DNA from: J027 sp965215855 | GTDB taxonomy: Bacteria; Chloroflexota; Anaerolineae; Aggregatilineales; J027 | Length of the DNA: 64,000 nt | Direction of reading: 5' to 3' | Assembly: GCA_965215855.1 (NCBI GenBank) | Contig: CBDCER010000003.1 | Location: 1,054,001-1,118,000 of the forward strand | Shown here: piece by piece, positions 1 to 10,677 of the stretch | Layout: each line of letters starts with the position of its first letter | How positions within the stretch are numbered: position 1 is the stretch's first letter | Program-made: the position numbers and the translations under genes | Notes under the pieces: model-generated | The model's input: the letters and a program-made list of their open reading frames with translations, nothing else | What the model was told of the DNA's origin: nothing | Databases searched by the model: none

Positions 1-260
1 ACTTCGCGCCGCCGGTACAATGTCTGCTCCCGTCGGCTCATTTCCAACAAGTTATAATCACCGACCCGTACACGCCCGGCAGTCGGCATATCCAGCCCTC
101 CCAGGATATTCATCAAACTGGACTTACCTGAACCCGACGGCCCGATGAGCGCCATCATCTCGCCTGCCTCGACGATAAGATCAAGCCCCTGCAAGGCCAC
201 TACTTCGAGATCGGCAATTTTATAGATTTTGACCAAATTATCACATTCAATGAAGGCCAT
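1..260 (-). CDS. ABC transporter ATP-binding protein (3' part cut by window edge)
   Basis: Translation from the ATG at 260 gives the N-terminal 86 residues of an ATPase of the LolD/MacB type. The Walker A motif GPSGSGKS is clear, followed by NILGGLD, which is typical of the family. A good ribosome site (AGGAAAGG) lies about 8 bases upstream. The Q-loop, signature and Walker B motifs lie beyond the window. It is the third gene of a minus-strand operon, 23 bp after a giant FtsX permease. It would therefore energise that exporter, probably moving a lipoprotein, lipid or peptide out of or across the membrane; the substrate cannot be told from the sequence. Confidence 0.93.
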   Translation of the reverse strand, partial: MAFIECDNLVKIYKIADLEVVALQGLDLIVEAGEMMALIGPSGSGKSSLMNILGGLDMPTAGRVRVGDYNLLEMSRREQTLYRRRE

Positions 261-283
261 CTCATACACCTTTCCTGATAGAT

Positions 284-3200
284 TTATTCTTCACCCAGCC
301 TGAGAACCTGGTTAACGCTCATACGTCGCAGCCAGATTGCGGTAAAGACCAGCAAAATTGTGAACCCCGAAATTAGAATAACAATCATTCCTACAACGCC
401 CAACATCGGCATCTGGAGTTTTACACCACCCACAAGTTGCAAGAAGGGCAACAATAGATAGGCTAGTCCTGCTCCTAGAATACTACCAATCAACAACGCT
501 GGCGTCACCAGTGTAATCTGCTCAACCAATAACATCCGCCAGATATTGTTGGCGTCCCATCCCAGGGAACGCAACACACCAAACGAGAATGACCGTTGCT
601 TGGCAGTTACCGCGATATAGAAGGCAAAGTCCAGTAAACTCAATATCAAACTGACCCAGAAACCAGCAAACAGCATACCGGCAACAGCACTGGGCAATGG
701 TTCACGCAAGATTTCGGTATAGGATTCCCATGCATAGGTCACAGTCGAGGCTGATTCAATGCCGCGCAACTCGGATTTCAAAGTTTCGGTGGGTTCCTGT
801 TCCTCAAGTTCTAGCCATGTTTGGTTAGCATCCGCATAGCGCGTCAGTCCCCCTAGCAATGACTGATTGGTGAGGAGTTGGAGGTTGTGTATCGGCAAGA
901 TAATAAAATATTGATTATCTTGCTTCCCAACCAGTGGGAATTCCTCAATAATGTTCACAACTTCCAGGCCCATGTCAGCCATCCCAACTGGGAAATTGAT
1001 CGCAATATCACGTGGATCCCCTATTGATAATGCGCGTGTCGTGGTACTCAAGCGTGCCGTGTTTTGCTTAAAATCATTGGCGAAGGCTTGTGATACGACG
1101 GCTGGAATGCGCTCAATTTGAACCTGGCCTATGCCCAAACTCGGTTCATGGGTCGAGTTGCCTGCGGCTCGATTGATACGATAACTGAGTTGCAGCGCCA
1201 GATCTCCGTCAAAAACCGGTGCATTATCGGCTGTGCCGACAAACTGTGGGGCATCTAGCCCACTGATCCGACGGCCACTGGGTATCATCCAATCACCAGG
1301 ATAAGGTAACTCCGATATTGCCAATTGCCACAATGCCGCGTCTTCCTGGTTATTTACAGGCGTGGCTGTACCTTCCACATTCACTGTTTGCCAATAATCC
1401 AGGTAGATTGTATGCGAGAAGGTATCAATATCTCCCTGTTCAGTGGCGATTCCCACTCGCCACATTCGCAGCGGTGCTGTCGCTGATGCCGGAATCTGCC
1501 CGGCCAATGTCACCCATTGTTCCGGGGGAGTTGGCTGGCGAACAGTTGTTGCTTGTATGGGCGGTTGTTGTGTACTGACGCTACTGGCATCACCACCAGT
1601 GGTCGGTTGCACCATCTCGACGACAAACGGTACATTATTTGCATCCAACAGATAGGCCCGCAGCACGACTGCCGCTTCAGGTACATCGGCTCCAGCAATC
1701 GACTCTGACCAGACTTGAACTTGCAGTTGAGTCGCGTCGTCAGGGATTGAGATGCCCGATGGTGGGATCAAATTGCCTTCCAGTCCCATAATCTCATCAG
1801 CGAATTCGGGAAAAGCCTCTACGAAATCTGCGACATCAATACCCACGACATTTACTGTTCCCGAACGTTGATCCCGAACGGTTTGGCCCGTCAGATACAT
1901 CACAGGTGTCGAATCTGCTACACCATTAAGGCTTTCCCAGTTCGTATCACCATAGCGACCTTGTGTCAGGTCCAGGTCAACCCGTGCCGCACCGCCAGTT
2001 TCCATCCGTGCATCACGCCAGCCCCCCACGTTGCGAGTTTCTGACAGCCCCAGGCTGGCTGTACCTAGCGCCAGGGTTCCGATTAAGAGCAGTACCAGTT
2101 GAGCATAGTGGCCGGGATCACGCTCGACATTCCACACTGCCAGCGGGGTCGTCAGGCGGTTACTGCGCGATGTATACCGCGAAATGAAACGCACCATCAT
2201 CGGGAAGAAACGCAACCATAGCAGAGCTAGGCCCGTTAAGAGTAATACTGGAGCCAGAATGTTAAATGGATCGCGCAAGCCGGTATCTGAGGCTTCATCG
2301 GCCACCAATTTAACGACTTTGTCAGGCGCAGTCAGCAGTTCATTAATGAGGTGTGAAAAGCCCTGATCGCCGCTGACGGTCCAGTATAGCCGGAATATCA
2401 GAACCAGTCCCAGGAAGATGAACAGGAGATCTAGCCAATATTGGGCCCAAGCTGGGCGCGTCGGCGGGCGCGAGGTCGCCTGCTTCAACATCAACAGGCT
2501 GCGTCGTGCAGCAGGAATAGCAGGCACACTCAGCGCAGCTACACAAGCAATCGTGGCTGCAACACTCAAAATATACGACAATTGTGGTGCGGCAATATCA
2601 CTGATGCGAATACCATCCAAAGCCTGTGCCAGCGGGCCAGAACGTTCCATAAACAGCATAAACCCACGACTGAGCAATGGCCCAATGATTAAGGCAATTA
2701 CACCCAATACAATCACGGTAATGGACTGCAATTTGAACAGTTGGAATGTACTGCCGCCTCGCGAAGTAATCGTACTCCACTCTTTGCCTTGTTCTTGCAA
2801 TACCAATGATACGGTTGTGACCAGGTGATACAGCATCATCATCAAGACGGCTGCGGATAGCAAAATAACTGGGCCTTCAGCATCACTGATACGGCCACCA
2901 AACCTGCCCAAAAGGGCCGCCATTTCGGTTGTGACCAACACTTGATTGCCGGTGGTACTCAACCGCCCGCTCAGAGCTTGCAACCGTTCGTGGTAATCCG
3001 CCGCGTTGGTACTGGTAAGAATGCCGGTATCTACATCCATTTGCCAGATATAACTGGTTCTGACACCTTGTGGCAACACGGGTGCGACCCAGTCTTCATA
3101 GGCAGCAGGATGGAAGGCCAGGCCATAGTCATATCGCTGGGTGAAGTTGGTCACATCAACCGTGGCCCCTTGCAAGAACATCTGGTTGCCAGACCAGAAT

Positions 3201-3916
3201 GGATCGGAAGGATCAACAATTTGCACAATGCCTACGATTTTGACACGTGACAGCGCCCCGCCACCTTGCAGGTTGAGGAACCCGATGAAAAATCGTGAAC
3301 CGACTTCCAGACCGGCTTCTTCTGCTACAACATCAGTAACAATGGCCTCTACTTCACCTCGGTTATAGATGCCGAGCTGCAATTCCTGTTGCTGCTCATC
3401 AGTCAGGCCGGTGGCATCAACCATAGCTGGCGTAGGACCGCGTTGTGGCAAACGCCCTTCCAGGATAGTAACCTTGCCCTCCAAACTCTCAAAGGCAAAA
3501 GGTTGATAACAATTGTTGGTTCCGCCAACCCCTTGATAAGGATTGACACCCAGCACAAAGTTAAACCCACAGACGGTAATCGCCGCAGCGCCGCCTGCGC
3601 CGGCCTGATTGGCCGCGGGATTCGGAGGCGAATACGATGCCCGCACATAGCGTTCGGCATCCACGACCAGTCCCGGCAACTCTGCTTCGATTGTTTCTTG
3701 TTCAGCCGCGGTCAATGGTATATTGCTTTCGACCGACAACAACAACGCATCTGGGTCGGTATTGTCCAGTGCATAGCGCAGGTCGGCCTCCGTCACGGAG
3801 CGTATATACAACGGCCCCAGTGCAAAGAACCCTGTGATTAAGCTGACGGCAAACAGCAAAATTGCCAGTAACCGCCATTCACGCCGTAAACGTTTAAATA
3901 TGATTCCCAGTGTCAT
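284..3916 (-). CDS. Giant FtsX-family ABC transporter permease (1210 aa)
   Basis: This is a membrane permease of the FtsX/MacB superfamily. A single N-terminal membrane segment (about residues 17-38) is followed by a long extracytoplasmic domain. FtsX-type membrane blocks follow around residues 350-480 and 500-640, then a second large extracytoplasmic domain, and a C-terminal FtsX block (about 1085-1205) with the typical VLRSLGW and MSVNQVLRLGEE end. At 1210 residues it is about three times a MacB or LolC protein, so it probably contains a duplicated FtsX core. Start at 3916 has GAAGG upstream. It sits 15 bp after the similar gene at 3932-7675 and 23 bp before the ATPase gene, so the pair likely forms a heterodimeric permease. 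The cargo is unknown. Confidence 0.88.
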   Translation of the reverse strand: MTLGIIFKRLRREWRLLAILLFAVSLITGFFALGPLYIRSVTEADLRYALDNTDPDALLLSVESNIPLTAAEQETIEAELPGLVVDAERYVRASYSPPNPAANQAGAGGAAAITVCGFNFVLGVNPYQGVGGTNNCYQPFAFESLEGKVTILEGRLPQRGPTPAMVDATGLTDEQQQELQLGIYNRGEVEAIVTDVVAEEAGLEVGSRFFIGFLNLQGGGALSRVKIVGIVQIVDPSDPFWSGNQMFLQGATVDVTNFTQRYDYGLAFHPAAYEDWVAPVLPQGVRTSYIWQMDVDTGILTSTNAADYHERLQALSGRLSTTGNQVLVTTEMAALLGRFGGRISDAEGPVILLSAAVLMMMLYHLVTTVSLVLQEQGKEWSTITSRGGSTFQLFKLQSITVIVLGVIALIIGPLLSRGFMLFMERSGPLAQALDGIRISDIAAPQLSYILSVAATIACVAALSVPAIPAARRSLLMLKQATSRPPTRPAWAQYWLDLLFIFLGLVLIFRLYWTVSGDQGFSHLINELLTAPDKVVKLVADEASDTGLRDPFNILAPVLLLTGLALLWLRFFPMMVRFISRYTSRSNRLTTPLAVWNVERDPGHYAQLVLLLIGTLALGTASLGLSETRNVGGWRDARMETGGAARVDLDLTQGRYGDTNWESLNGVADSTPVMYLTGQTVRDQRSGTVNVVGIDVADFVEAFPEFADEIMGLEGNLIPPSGISIPDDATQLQVQVWSESIAGADVPEAAVVLRAYLLDANNVPFVVEMVQPTTGGDASSVSTQQPPIQATTVRQPTPPEQWVTLAGQIPASATAPLRMWRVGIATEQGDIDTFSHTIYLDYWQTVNVEGTATPVNNQEDAALWQLAISELPYPGDWMIPSGRRISGLDAPQFVGTADNAPVFDGDLALQLSYRINRAAGNSTHEPSLGIGQVQIERIPAVVSQAFANDFKQNTARLSTTTRALSIGDPRDIAINFPVGMADMGLEVVNIIEEFPLVGKQDNQYFIILPIHNLQLLTNQSLLGGLTRYADANQTWLELEEQEPTETLKSELRGIESASTVTYAWESYTEILREPLPSAVAGMLFAGFWVSLILSLLDFAFYIAVTAKQRSFSFGVLRSLGWDANNIWRMLLVEQITLVTPALLIGSILGAGLAYLLLPFLQLVGGVKLQMPMLGVVGMIVILISGFTILLVFTAIWLRRMSVNQVLRLGEE

Positions 3917-3931
3917 CTACAAGCCTTCTGA

Positions 3932-6900
3932 CTATTCATCACCCAGTCGCAAAGTACGCGACAGCGAGAGTTGGCGTACCAATACGAACGAGAACGAGAA
4001 TACAGCAATGATTACGACCAGCATAATCAACCAAAACCGACCAATTGCGGCCCATTCAATTTCTGTAATGAACGGTGGTACAACACCCTCACCAGCAGTT
4101 CCCAAAGCCAACGTCGGAACAACAAACACACTCAGAACATGGCCGAGTACCGAGCCGAGAAGTCCAGCTAATATCACCACAAAAATTTGCTCGAAAATCA
4201 AACTCAAGACCACCCGTGTCGAAGACAATCCCAACGCACGCAACACACCAAACTCACTGCGTCGCGCTTGTGCTGTCAATCCTGCATAGGTAACCAACCC
4301 CACAATACTCAGTACTAATGCAATTAAGAAAGCCAAGAACATCAGTCCTAACAAGCCCAGTGCCAGCGGATTGGTTTCCAGTTGATCGTATTCGTCGGCA
4401 AAGGTAAACGCTTGTACACGCTCAACACCTGAATCATCTCCACCAATCAGCTGACTAATGACACCATCAACGTCATCGACACCTGATACATTGTCCTCAA
4501 GTTTCAGCCAAACCTCGTTGGGATAGAATTGTGAAGAGGGTCGATAATTGAGTGCGTACATCAACTCTTGGACATCAACTACAATATATGGACGCTCGTC
4601 ATTATACAAAGACGGGAAATACTCGGTGACCAGTTGGGGAATGGGCCTGAAGATAAGATTAGCACCCGCAATGTTTTCAATGGTAAACGTTTCAGGGTCA
4701 CTTCTCATCTCTTGATTTTCATCTTCATAGAACCGGACATCAATGAATTCGGCCATTGTATCACTCAGGACAACAGGAATGACCTGTGGAGCCGGGTAAT
4801 TCAAATTGATACCGACTCGTGTTCGAGTTGCAGGCTGGGTAAATTCCACATAAATCGGTTCACCGTGCAGATTGTCAGTTACCAAACCTTCTTGGATACC
4901 ACCATCAGCCGGGGAGTTTGTATCTGTTACAAAAACCCATCCCTCATTGGTCAGAATATCATAAGGATGGGAGGTTCCTGCCTCGTCAATCAACGATACA
5001 CCAGCCAGATACAAGCGATTCCGGAAGGGACTTGTACCATTTGTGCGGTAATCCCAAAAAATGGAGACCAGCCGCAACTCACCCTGTGGCACATAACCCA
5101 ATTGGGTCAAATCGGCCTCGTAATAAGCCCAACCACTACTGACATGAGAAGATGTGCGAAAGCCTGGCTGATCCTGACCATCACCGCGCACGTATTCCAC
5201 GCGAACTTGTTGCAAAGGAGCAATCAGCCACGTACCGCTGTCATCTTGGAGGCGTACATTAAGCTGTATTCGCTGCGTCAATTGACCGATGGCTGTGACA
5301 TATGTTCCCGGAATGTTTTGACCCGGAGCATTTAGCGCATCTAGATCAAAACGCGCCCACAATGCGATTCTCGCGGATTGCAGCGGCAAGGGTTCGCCGA
5401 CCACGGGCATCACCGGAACTTCGAAATCTTCATACGGTACGGCGATGTTACCCAGATCAGGACGCCAATCTTCAATCACCACTGGTCCCAAATCACGAGC
5501 ATCTATCGCCAAAATCTCGCCGCCGCGTGACACCTGTCCAGTGCGGCTTAGATTGACTCGTGTTCGATAAACCATACTAGCGGCCAGCACATCCTCGAAG
5601 TTTTCATAGAATTCAGCATTGCGTACTCGGTCCACATTCAACGTGGTATCACGCTCCATCAGCCGCACATCCGTGCCAACACGATAGTGGGCCTGATCGG
5701 TCTGGCTACGGCTCACAGTGGCCCGAAATGATGTTGCAAACCACCCAATACCCACCGCCAATGCTAACAGAAACGTGATACGTCCATAATGGACGGGTTC
5801 ACGACTCAATTGCCACGTTGCCAACGGCCCCAAAACGCCCGGTCGGCGGTTCCAGGTTAAATTGACCGCCGTTGCAACCAGTGGAAAGACGCGCAAAGCA
5901 ATGCTGCCCAATCCCAGGAATAGCAACGCCGGCGCTAAGACCAACAAGGGATCAATTTTCTGCTCCTGGGCACTGCTTTCCAGCAAAGGCGTGTCACGGC
6001 GGATCAGCAAAATCAGAGCTACCAACCCCACCGAAGCCAGCACGACATCGACATAGTAGCGTTGCCACCAAGCAGCTTTTTCGCTTCGCAGTGCCGCGCC
6101 GCCAGCAGAAATCAAGGGCAACCGCAACACAGGTATCAACGTCATCGTCAATGCCACAAAAGTCAGGCCGCCAGCTATCAAACTGAAGCTGAAAACGCGT
6201 GCCGTCAAAGGCAGGGGAAACTCATTTGTTCCTGCCACCGATGGTCCTAGCGCAACTAACAATTGTTGTGCCAGGAAGGGAGCAAGAATCGCGCCGAACA
6301 CGCAAATTAACATCGCTTCAATGCCACGTAGTGCCAAGATATGCCCATCGTGTGCGCCTCGACTTTGGAGCATGGAAATTTCGCGGCGTTCACCGCGTCG
6401 CACCAGTGCCGCCGTCACCATCAAGAAGAACAACACCAACGCCCCCACTTCCAACAAAAGCAACGTAAAGGGAACCGCGTTTGTCTTTTGTTGGCGCGAA
6501 TAATCCAACAAGATACCGCGATCCAGGTCGCTTCGTGTCTGGCTGAAGTCAATCAGCCGTGTGTGGTAGTTATAGTTCAAGAAGAGTGTGGTTTTGCCAT
6601 CGGCCAGATTGAATTGCGGCACAACACCTGGATTGTCCCCGCCCAACAAGGGTTGCAGGTCGCTGTCAAATGCTTTCAGGGCTTCACGAGCTTCTTCAAT
6701 ATGCGAATAGGACAGCTCATCGTGTTGGAACAGAAAATGCCACCCGAAGGTAACTGGCGTTTGCGGCACAAAATTCTCGCCTACCGACAGTACAGTTTCT
6801 CTGGAAGTCAGTAACCGGATTTCTACTGAGCGGTATTCGGGAATAATTGCGAGGGGGGTGTCATCCTCTCCGCGAATTGCCATCCAGTATGAAGATTCCT

Positions 6901-7675
6901 CGTCTCGCGCGGCAACAATCGCCGAAACTTGGACCACGAATGGTTGGCTGCTATCCCATCCTTCTAACTCATATTCCTCATATTGGGGAGTCGGTTGGTT
7001 GCGTGGCAGCCGCTGATCGACAATCAGCGTATCTCCTACTTCCAGACCAAACTCGTTGGCAATGGTAGTGCTGATGGCAACATTGAAATGAACACCCTCC
7101 GGAACTTCGGCCTGATCTGGTAACTGGCCCGCAACAACGCGCACCTGTTGTTCCCAGTCATCCAAGGCCGTCAGCCTTCCACGTGCATTGCCTTCACCAT
7201 TCAGTGGTGTCAGATATTGCCCATCTGTAACAGCCAGACCCAACTTATCTGTTTCTACAAATCCCGCGATATCATCATTTCCAAGCCATCCGTCTAGATC
7301 GCCTGTATTCAGATAATGTTGCGATTCGGATCGCACAACATCATTCTCAACAATAGTCGCGGCGGCGAGCATGTCATCCAGCGATGCAAAATCCGCAGGA
7401 TTCAATGATATGCGGAGGCGTGCATTGGAATCATGAGGGGGTTCATCAGCCAACCGCTGCACCATTCCCACCTGCGAAACAGCAGTGGTATACAGCGGAA
7501 CCAACGCCCCAATCCCAGCTCCCAGGATGACACCAACGATAATCGTCAGCAACGAGCGCCATTTGGCAACCAGGCGTTCTACGGCCAACCGTGGTGCCCA
7601 ACTAAGGAAATTACTGGTGGTGGTAAAAACAGGTTGTATATAACGTTCAGCTATCGATAGCAAAAATGGTGGCAT
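3932..7675 (-). CDS. Giant FtsX-family ABC transporter permease (1247 aa)
   Basis: First gene of the ABC operon and a paralogue of the following gene. It has an N-terminal membrane segment near residues 38-62, an extracytoplasmic domain to about 400, a run of membrane helices from about 405 to 650, a second soluble domain from about 670 to 1080, and a final FtsX block. That block carries the family signature FGVLRALGLSS near residue 1145 and ends in LSLSRTLRLGDE. The size again suggests two fused FtsX units. The 147 bp upstream (7676-7822) separates it from an IS element, whose insertion may have replaced part of the native promoter. I see no convincing -35/-10 pair there. Confidence 0.88.
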   Translation of the reverse strand: MPPFLLSIAERYIQPVFTTTSNFLSWAPRLAVERLVAKWRSLLTIIVGVILGAGIGALVPLYTTAVSQVGMVQRLADEPPHDSNARLRISLNPADFASLDDMLAAATIVENDVVRSESQHYLNTGDLDGWLGNDDIAGFVETDKLGLAVTDGQYLTPLNGEGNARGRLTALDDWEQQVRVVAGQLPDQAEVPEGVHFNVAISTTIANEFGLEVGDTLIVDQRLPRNQPTPQYEEYELEGWDSSQPFVVQVSAIVAARDEESSYWMAIRGEDDTPLAIIPEYRSVEIRLLTSRETVLSVGENFVPQTPVTFGWHFLFQHDELSYSHIEEAREALKAFDSDLQPLLGGDNPGVVPQFNLADGKTTLFLNYNYHTRLIDFSQTRSDLDRGILLDYSRQQKTNAVPFTLLLLEVGALVLFFLMVTAALVRRGERREISMLQSRGAHDGHILALRGIEAMLICVFGAILAPFLAQQLLVALGPSVAGTNEFPLPLTARVFSFSLIAGGLTFVALTMTLIPVLRLPLISAGGAALRSEKAAWWQRYYVDVVLASVGLVALILLIRRDTPLLESSAQEQKIDPLLVLAPALLFLGLGSIALRVFPLVATAVNLTWNRRPGVLGPLATWQLSREPVHYGRITFLLALAVGIGWFATSFRATVSRSQTDQAHYRVGTDVRLMERDTTLNVDRVRNAEFYENFEDVLAASMVYRTRVNLSRTGQVSRGGEILAIDARDLGPVVIEDWRPDLGNIAVPYEDFEVPVMPVVGEPLPLQSARIALWARFDLDALNAPGQNIPGTYVTAIGQLTQRIQLNVRLQDDSGTWLIAPLQQVRVEYVRGDGQDQPGFRTSSHVSSGWAYYEADLTQLGYVPQGELRLVSIFWDYRTNGTSPFRNRLYLAGVSLIDEAGTSHPYDILTNEGWVFVTDTNSPADGGIQEGLVTDNLHGEPIYVEFTQPATRTRVGINLNYPAPQVIPVVLSDTMAEFIDVRFYEDENQEMRSDPETFTIENIAGANLIFRPIPQLVTEYFPSLYNDERPYIVVDVQELMYALNYRPSSQFYPNEVWLKLEDNVSGVDDVDGVISQLIGGDDSGVERVQAFTFADEYDQLETNPLALGLLGLMFLAFLIALVLSIVGLVTYAGLTAQARRSEFGVLRALGLSSTRVVLSLIFEQIFVVILAGLLGSVLGHVLSVFVVPTLALGTAGEGVVPPFITEIEWAAIGRFWLIMLVVIIAVFSFSFVLVRQLSLSRTLRLGDE

Positions 7676-7838
7676 AGGCTTCTTTCTCTCATCAATTTTG
7701 GTGGCAGACCGCCTACCCTATCAAGATATATGATTACGCGCTTCACTCGGTTCAAATTTGTCTGGAGTGCGGCAACTGAGTATACACTTGCGGGTATTGA
7801 TAAAAAACCATATCTAAGCAATCAATACCTTCGCCAAA

Positions 7839-9165
7839 TTATGACGAGGCGGAGTGGCACGCAACGGTATGGATAGCACCGAGAGACGCCACCGTGTAAA
7901 AGATACGATCCAATAAAATAGGATCAGGGATTTCCGGAAGTAATTTTAATGTTTCAGCGACATATTTGCGACCACGAAAGCGGGCTTTGAGATCAAGGAT
8001 ACTGGCATCCGGATAATCAGGGAAAAGGAGGCGGCGTAGGATACGGGAGAGCGTGACCATCAAGAAAGACAAGTTGGCGGCATTGGTGACCGCTGTCTCG
8101 GCGACGTTCATGAAGTCTTCCAGTCCGAAATGCTGTTTGGCATCGCGGAAGATGAATTCAATCTGGAAGCGTAGGCTGTAGTAGTCAATCAAGCGCTCAT
8201 AAGATAGGCTGAGGTCACTGCTGAACAAAATCACACGCGCCTGTTTTCCTGTTTTCAAGTCTGTTTTGACGATGATGACGACGTTGAGGGGTTGGGCGAA
8301 GTCTTTGTGAAGCAATGTTGCCTGAAAGGTCTGGGTTTGGATACCATCTTCCAGGGTGGTTTCCTTCAAATAGTCAGACGGGATGGCATGATAGTTGAGC
8401 TTATCACCATATTTGCGACGCTGACCATATTTAGATTGTGGGCCAACATAGGGTATATACAACGCCGCATCATGACGCAATTTGGAGATCAAATGCACGT
8501 CACATTGCCGGGTCATTTGCAGGGCATTGTTGTTGCCGAATTTACCATCCAACACCAGATAAGTCACCTGAATCGTGTCCTTGATCAGTGCCAATTGTCG
8601 CTGCACCATGCCTTGAATCTGCTGTAGTTCTGGGGGCAACTCCACCTGGGTCTTAGGACGCCCGGGCTTGCCTCTTTTCCGCTTCTTCTTGCTCTTTTTC
8701 TTGGCGGCTTTGGCTGCCGTTTTCTCAGCCTCACTGCGTACCCGTTGCTCCACCATGCCTGGATAGGCTTGCCGTTCCTCAATACTTATCAGTGATAGTC
8801 CGAAGAATGCCACGCCCGGCACGGGTTTGCCGTACAATCCTGAAAAGAAGCGATCCACCCCATGGGTCTTCTTGCCCGATTTTGTCACGACCCATTCATC
8901 GCCGGCCAGTAGGTACTCATCTTCCGGATTGAGGGCGTGTTGGCGAAAAAATGCCCAGTGCATCTCTGCCCACGGTAGCACTGTGTGGAACAACCGCTGT
9001 ATCGTCCGATAGCTCCCCCCTTTTATCTGTCCATCGTGAGATACCCAGCATCGTGACCCGCCCTGTCATCGCCAGTATGGCTGGGATAATCCGGCTCATT
9101 TGTCGTAGGGTTGTTGGTGATAGGTGTACCTCAAAGCAGAGCAATAGTGTTACAATATCAATCAT
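7839..9165 (-). pseudogene. IS4-family transposase, split by a frameshift
   Basis: The N-terminal part starts at ATG 9165 and the C-terminal part runs to 7839. They are joined only by a +1 shift at a run of four A and six G (minus strand, about 9010-9030). Compared with the intact relative at 48664-49983, the expected residues RGGSYRT appear in the second frame. The C-terminal part keeps the DDE core and the IS4 signature YSLRFQIEFIFRDAK, a textbook Y-x2-R-x3-E-x6-K motif near the end. A Lys/Arg-rich insertion lies in the middle. Either one base was gained in the homopolymer or expression relies on slippage. The gene is otherwise open. Confidence 0.82.
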
Positions 9166-9857
9166 GGGCTTTTTTCGTCATGCCTTTTTGTCTTCATCGG
9201 TTTATGTAGAACTGATTCAAACTTTTGCAGCAAAAACATGACGCAGATTGATCATCGCAAAAACGATACAATGGGCGCCAAAGAAATAGGCATCTTTGCG
9301 GTCAAAACGCACCAATAAGGCTCTAAACTTGTCAACCCAGGCAAACGACCGCTCATTGGTAAAACGGCGCTTATAGATGTCAGGATTGAACAGGCGTTTA
9401 CGACCGCGTTTCGGGCGCTTGCGATTACGCTTATTTTCAGCAATATTGGGCACCAAGCCATGGTTGAAACAGACTTTGCGAGCGGCTTTGGTGTCGAAGG
9501 CACGATCGGCATTGAAGTACGCGCCTTGGATGGATAACCCCAGGCGTTTGATGGCTTTGAAGATGGACTGCAAAGTGGCTTTGAGATTGAAAGCGTCATT
9601 GTGATTACCCGCTATCAAAGGCGTAGAAGCCACAATGTAGCCCTGGGCATCTGTCAAGGGGAGAATATTCGTTGTTTTGGCACGTTTGCGCCCTTGATAG
9701 GCCACCGATTCACCCCCTTTCTTCGCAATTGCATGGGTACCATCCAAGTTGATTTCAGATAAATTCAACTCAGCTTGGATGGTTTTGATATATAGTTACC
9801 CCCATTGTCAAGACCACAGATTGGCAAAATTAAGCTCGGAAAATTGATACCAGAATC

Positions 9858-10664
9858 TCAACAAGATAGATAAACCTCGCTGGGAACCCGGTAGGCCAAA
9901 CTCTGATGGGGTCGCTCATGATTATAGAAATGGAAGTAGTCGTGTAGCCCCCTTTCCAATGCCGGAACGGTTTCATAGTGTTTCAAGTAGATGTCCTCAT
10001 ATTTGACGGTACGCCACAAGCGTTCAACAAAGATGTTGTCCAGGGCACGCCCGCACCCATCCATGCTGATAGCAATATTCGCCGCCTTCAAACGCCCGGT
10101 AAACCGATCCGCTGTAAACTGAGCGCCCTGGTCGGTGTTGAATATCTCAGGCGTGTCCTGGCGGAGCGCCAATTCCAGGGCCGCCAGGCAAAAGCTGCCT
10201 TCCAGGGTGTTGGACAGTTGCCAGGCTAATACGTAGCGACTAAACCAATCAATAACAGCCACCAGGTACATGAAGCCTTGCTGTAATGGCACATACGTGA
10301 TGTCGGTACTCCAGACGTGATTAGGGTGGGTGATCGCCACATTCCGCAGCAGGTAAGGATAAATCTTGTGGCCGGGCGCCGGTTGGGTCAGCTTCCGTCT
10401 GGGAACAATGGCCTGTAAACCCATTAGTCGCATCAAGCGAGCGATACGCTTGGGATTGACCGTGTGCCCCAGTCGCCGTAGATGGGCAGTCATTTTGGGA
10501 TACCCGTAGAAGGGCGTTTTCAGGTATTGTTCATCAATCAACCGCATCAATTGCAGGTTGAAGGGTGTCTCCCCCGCTGGTTTCATATAATATGTTGCGC
10601 GGTTGAGGCCTACCAGGGCGCACTGCCGCCGGATGCTGATGTCAGGATGTTGGTTATCTATCAT
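9858..10664 (-). CDS. IS3-family transposase OrfB (integrase catalytic domain)
   Basis: The 268 residues contain an N-terminal HTH_21-like region (PFYGYPKMTAHLRR) and a retroviral-type integrase core. Catalytic acidic residues are visible in the contexts WSTDITYV, FNTDQGAQF and DNIFVERLWRTVKYED, and the protein ends with the usual YNHERPHQSL box. Length and order are normal for IS3 OrfB. The ATG lies 13 bases after the orfA stop. The frame is also open upstream to the A-run in orfA, so an OrfAB fusion is possible only by a +1 or -2 shift (see the finding). Confidence 0.93.
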   Translation of the reverse strand: MIDNQHPDISIRRQCALVGLNRATYYMKPAGETPFNLQLMRLIDEQYLKTPFYGYPKMTAHLRRLGHTVNPKRIARLMRLMGLQAIVPRRKLTQPAPGHKIYPYLLRNVAITHPNHVWSTDITYVPLQQGFMYLVAVIDWFSRYVLAWQLSNTLEGSFCLAALELALRQDTPEIFNTDQGAQFTADRFTGRLKAANIAISMDGCGRALDNIFVERLWRTVKYEDIYLKHYETVPALERGLHDYFHFYNHERPHQSLAYRVPSEVYLSC

Positions 10665-10677
10665 CGCTCGTTTGACC

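Noticed and set aside
4568..5335. Long open plus-strand frame (255 codons) inside the permease gene
   Set aside because: It is antisense to a clearly coding frame, shows no recognisable motif, and has the composition of a reverse-complement shadow.
7745..7785. GGTTCAAAT resembling a tRNA T-loop
   Set aside because: The flanking bases do not form the T stem, and no acceptor or anticodon arms can be drawn.
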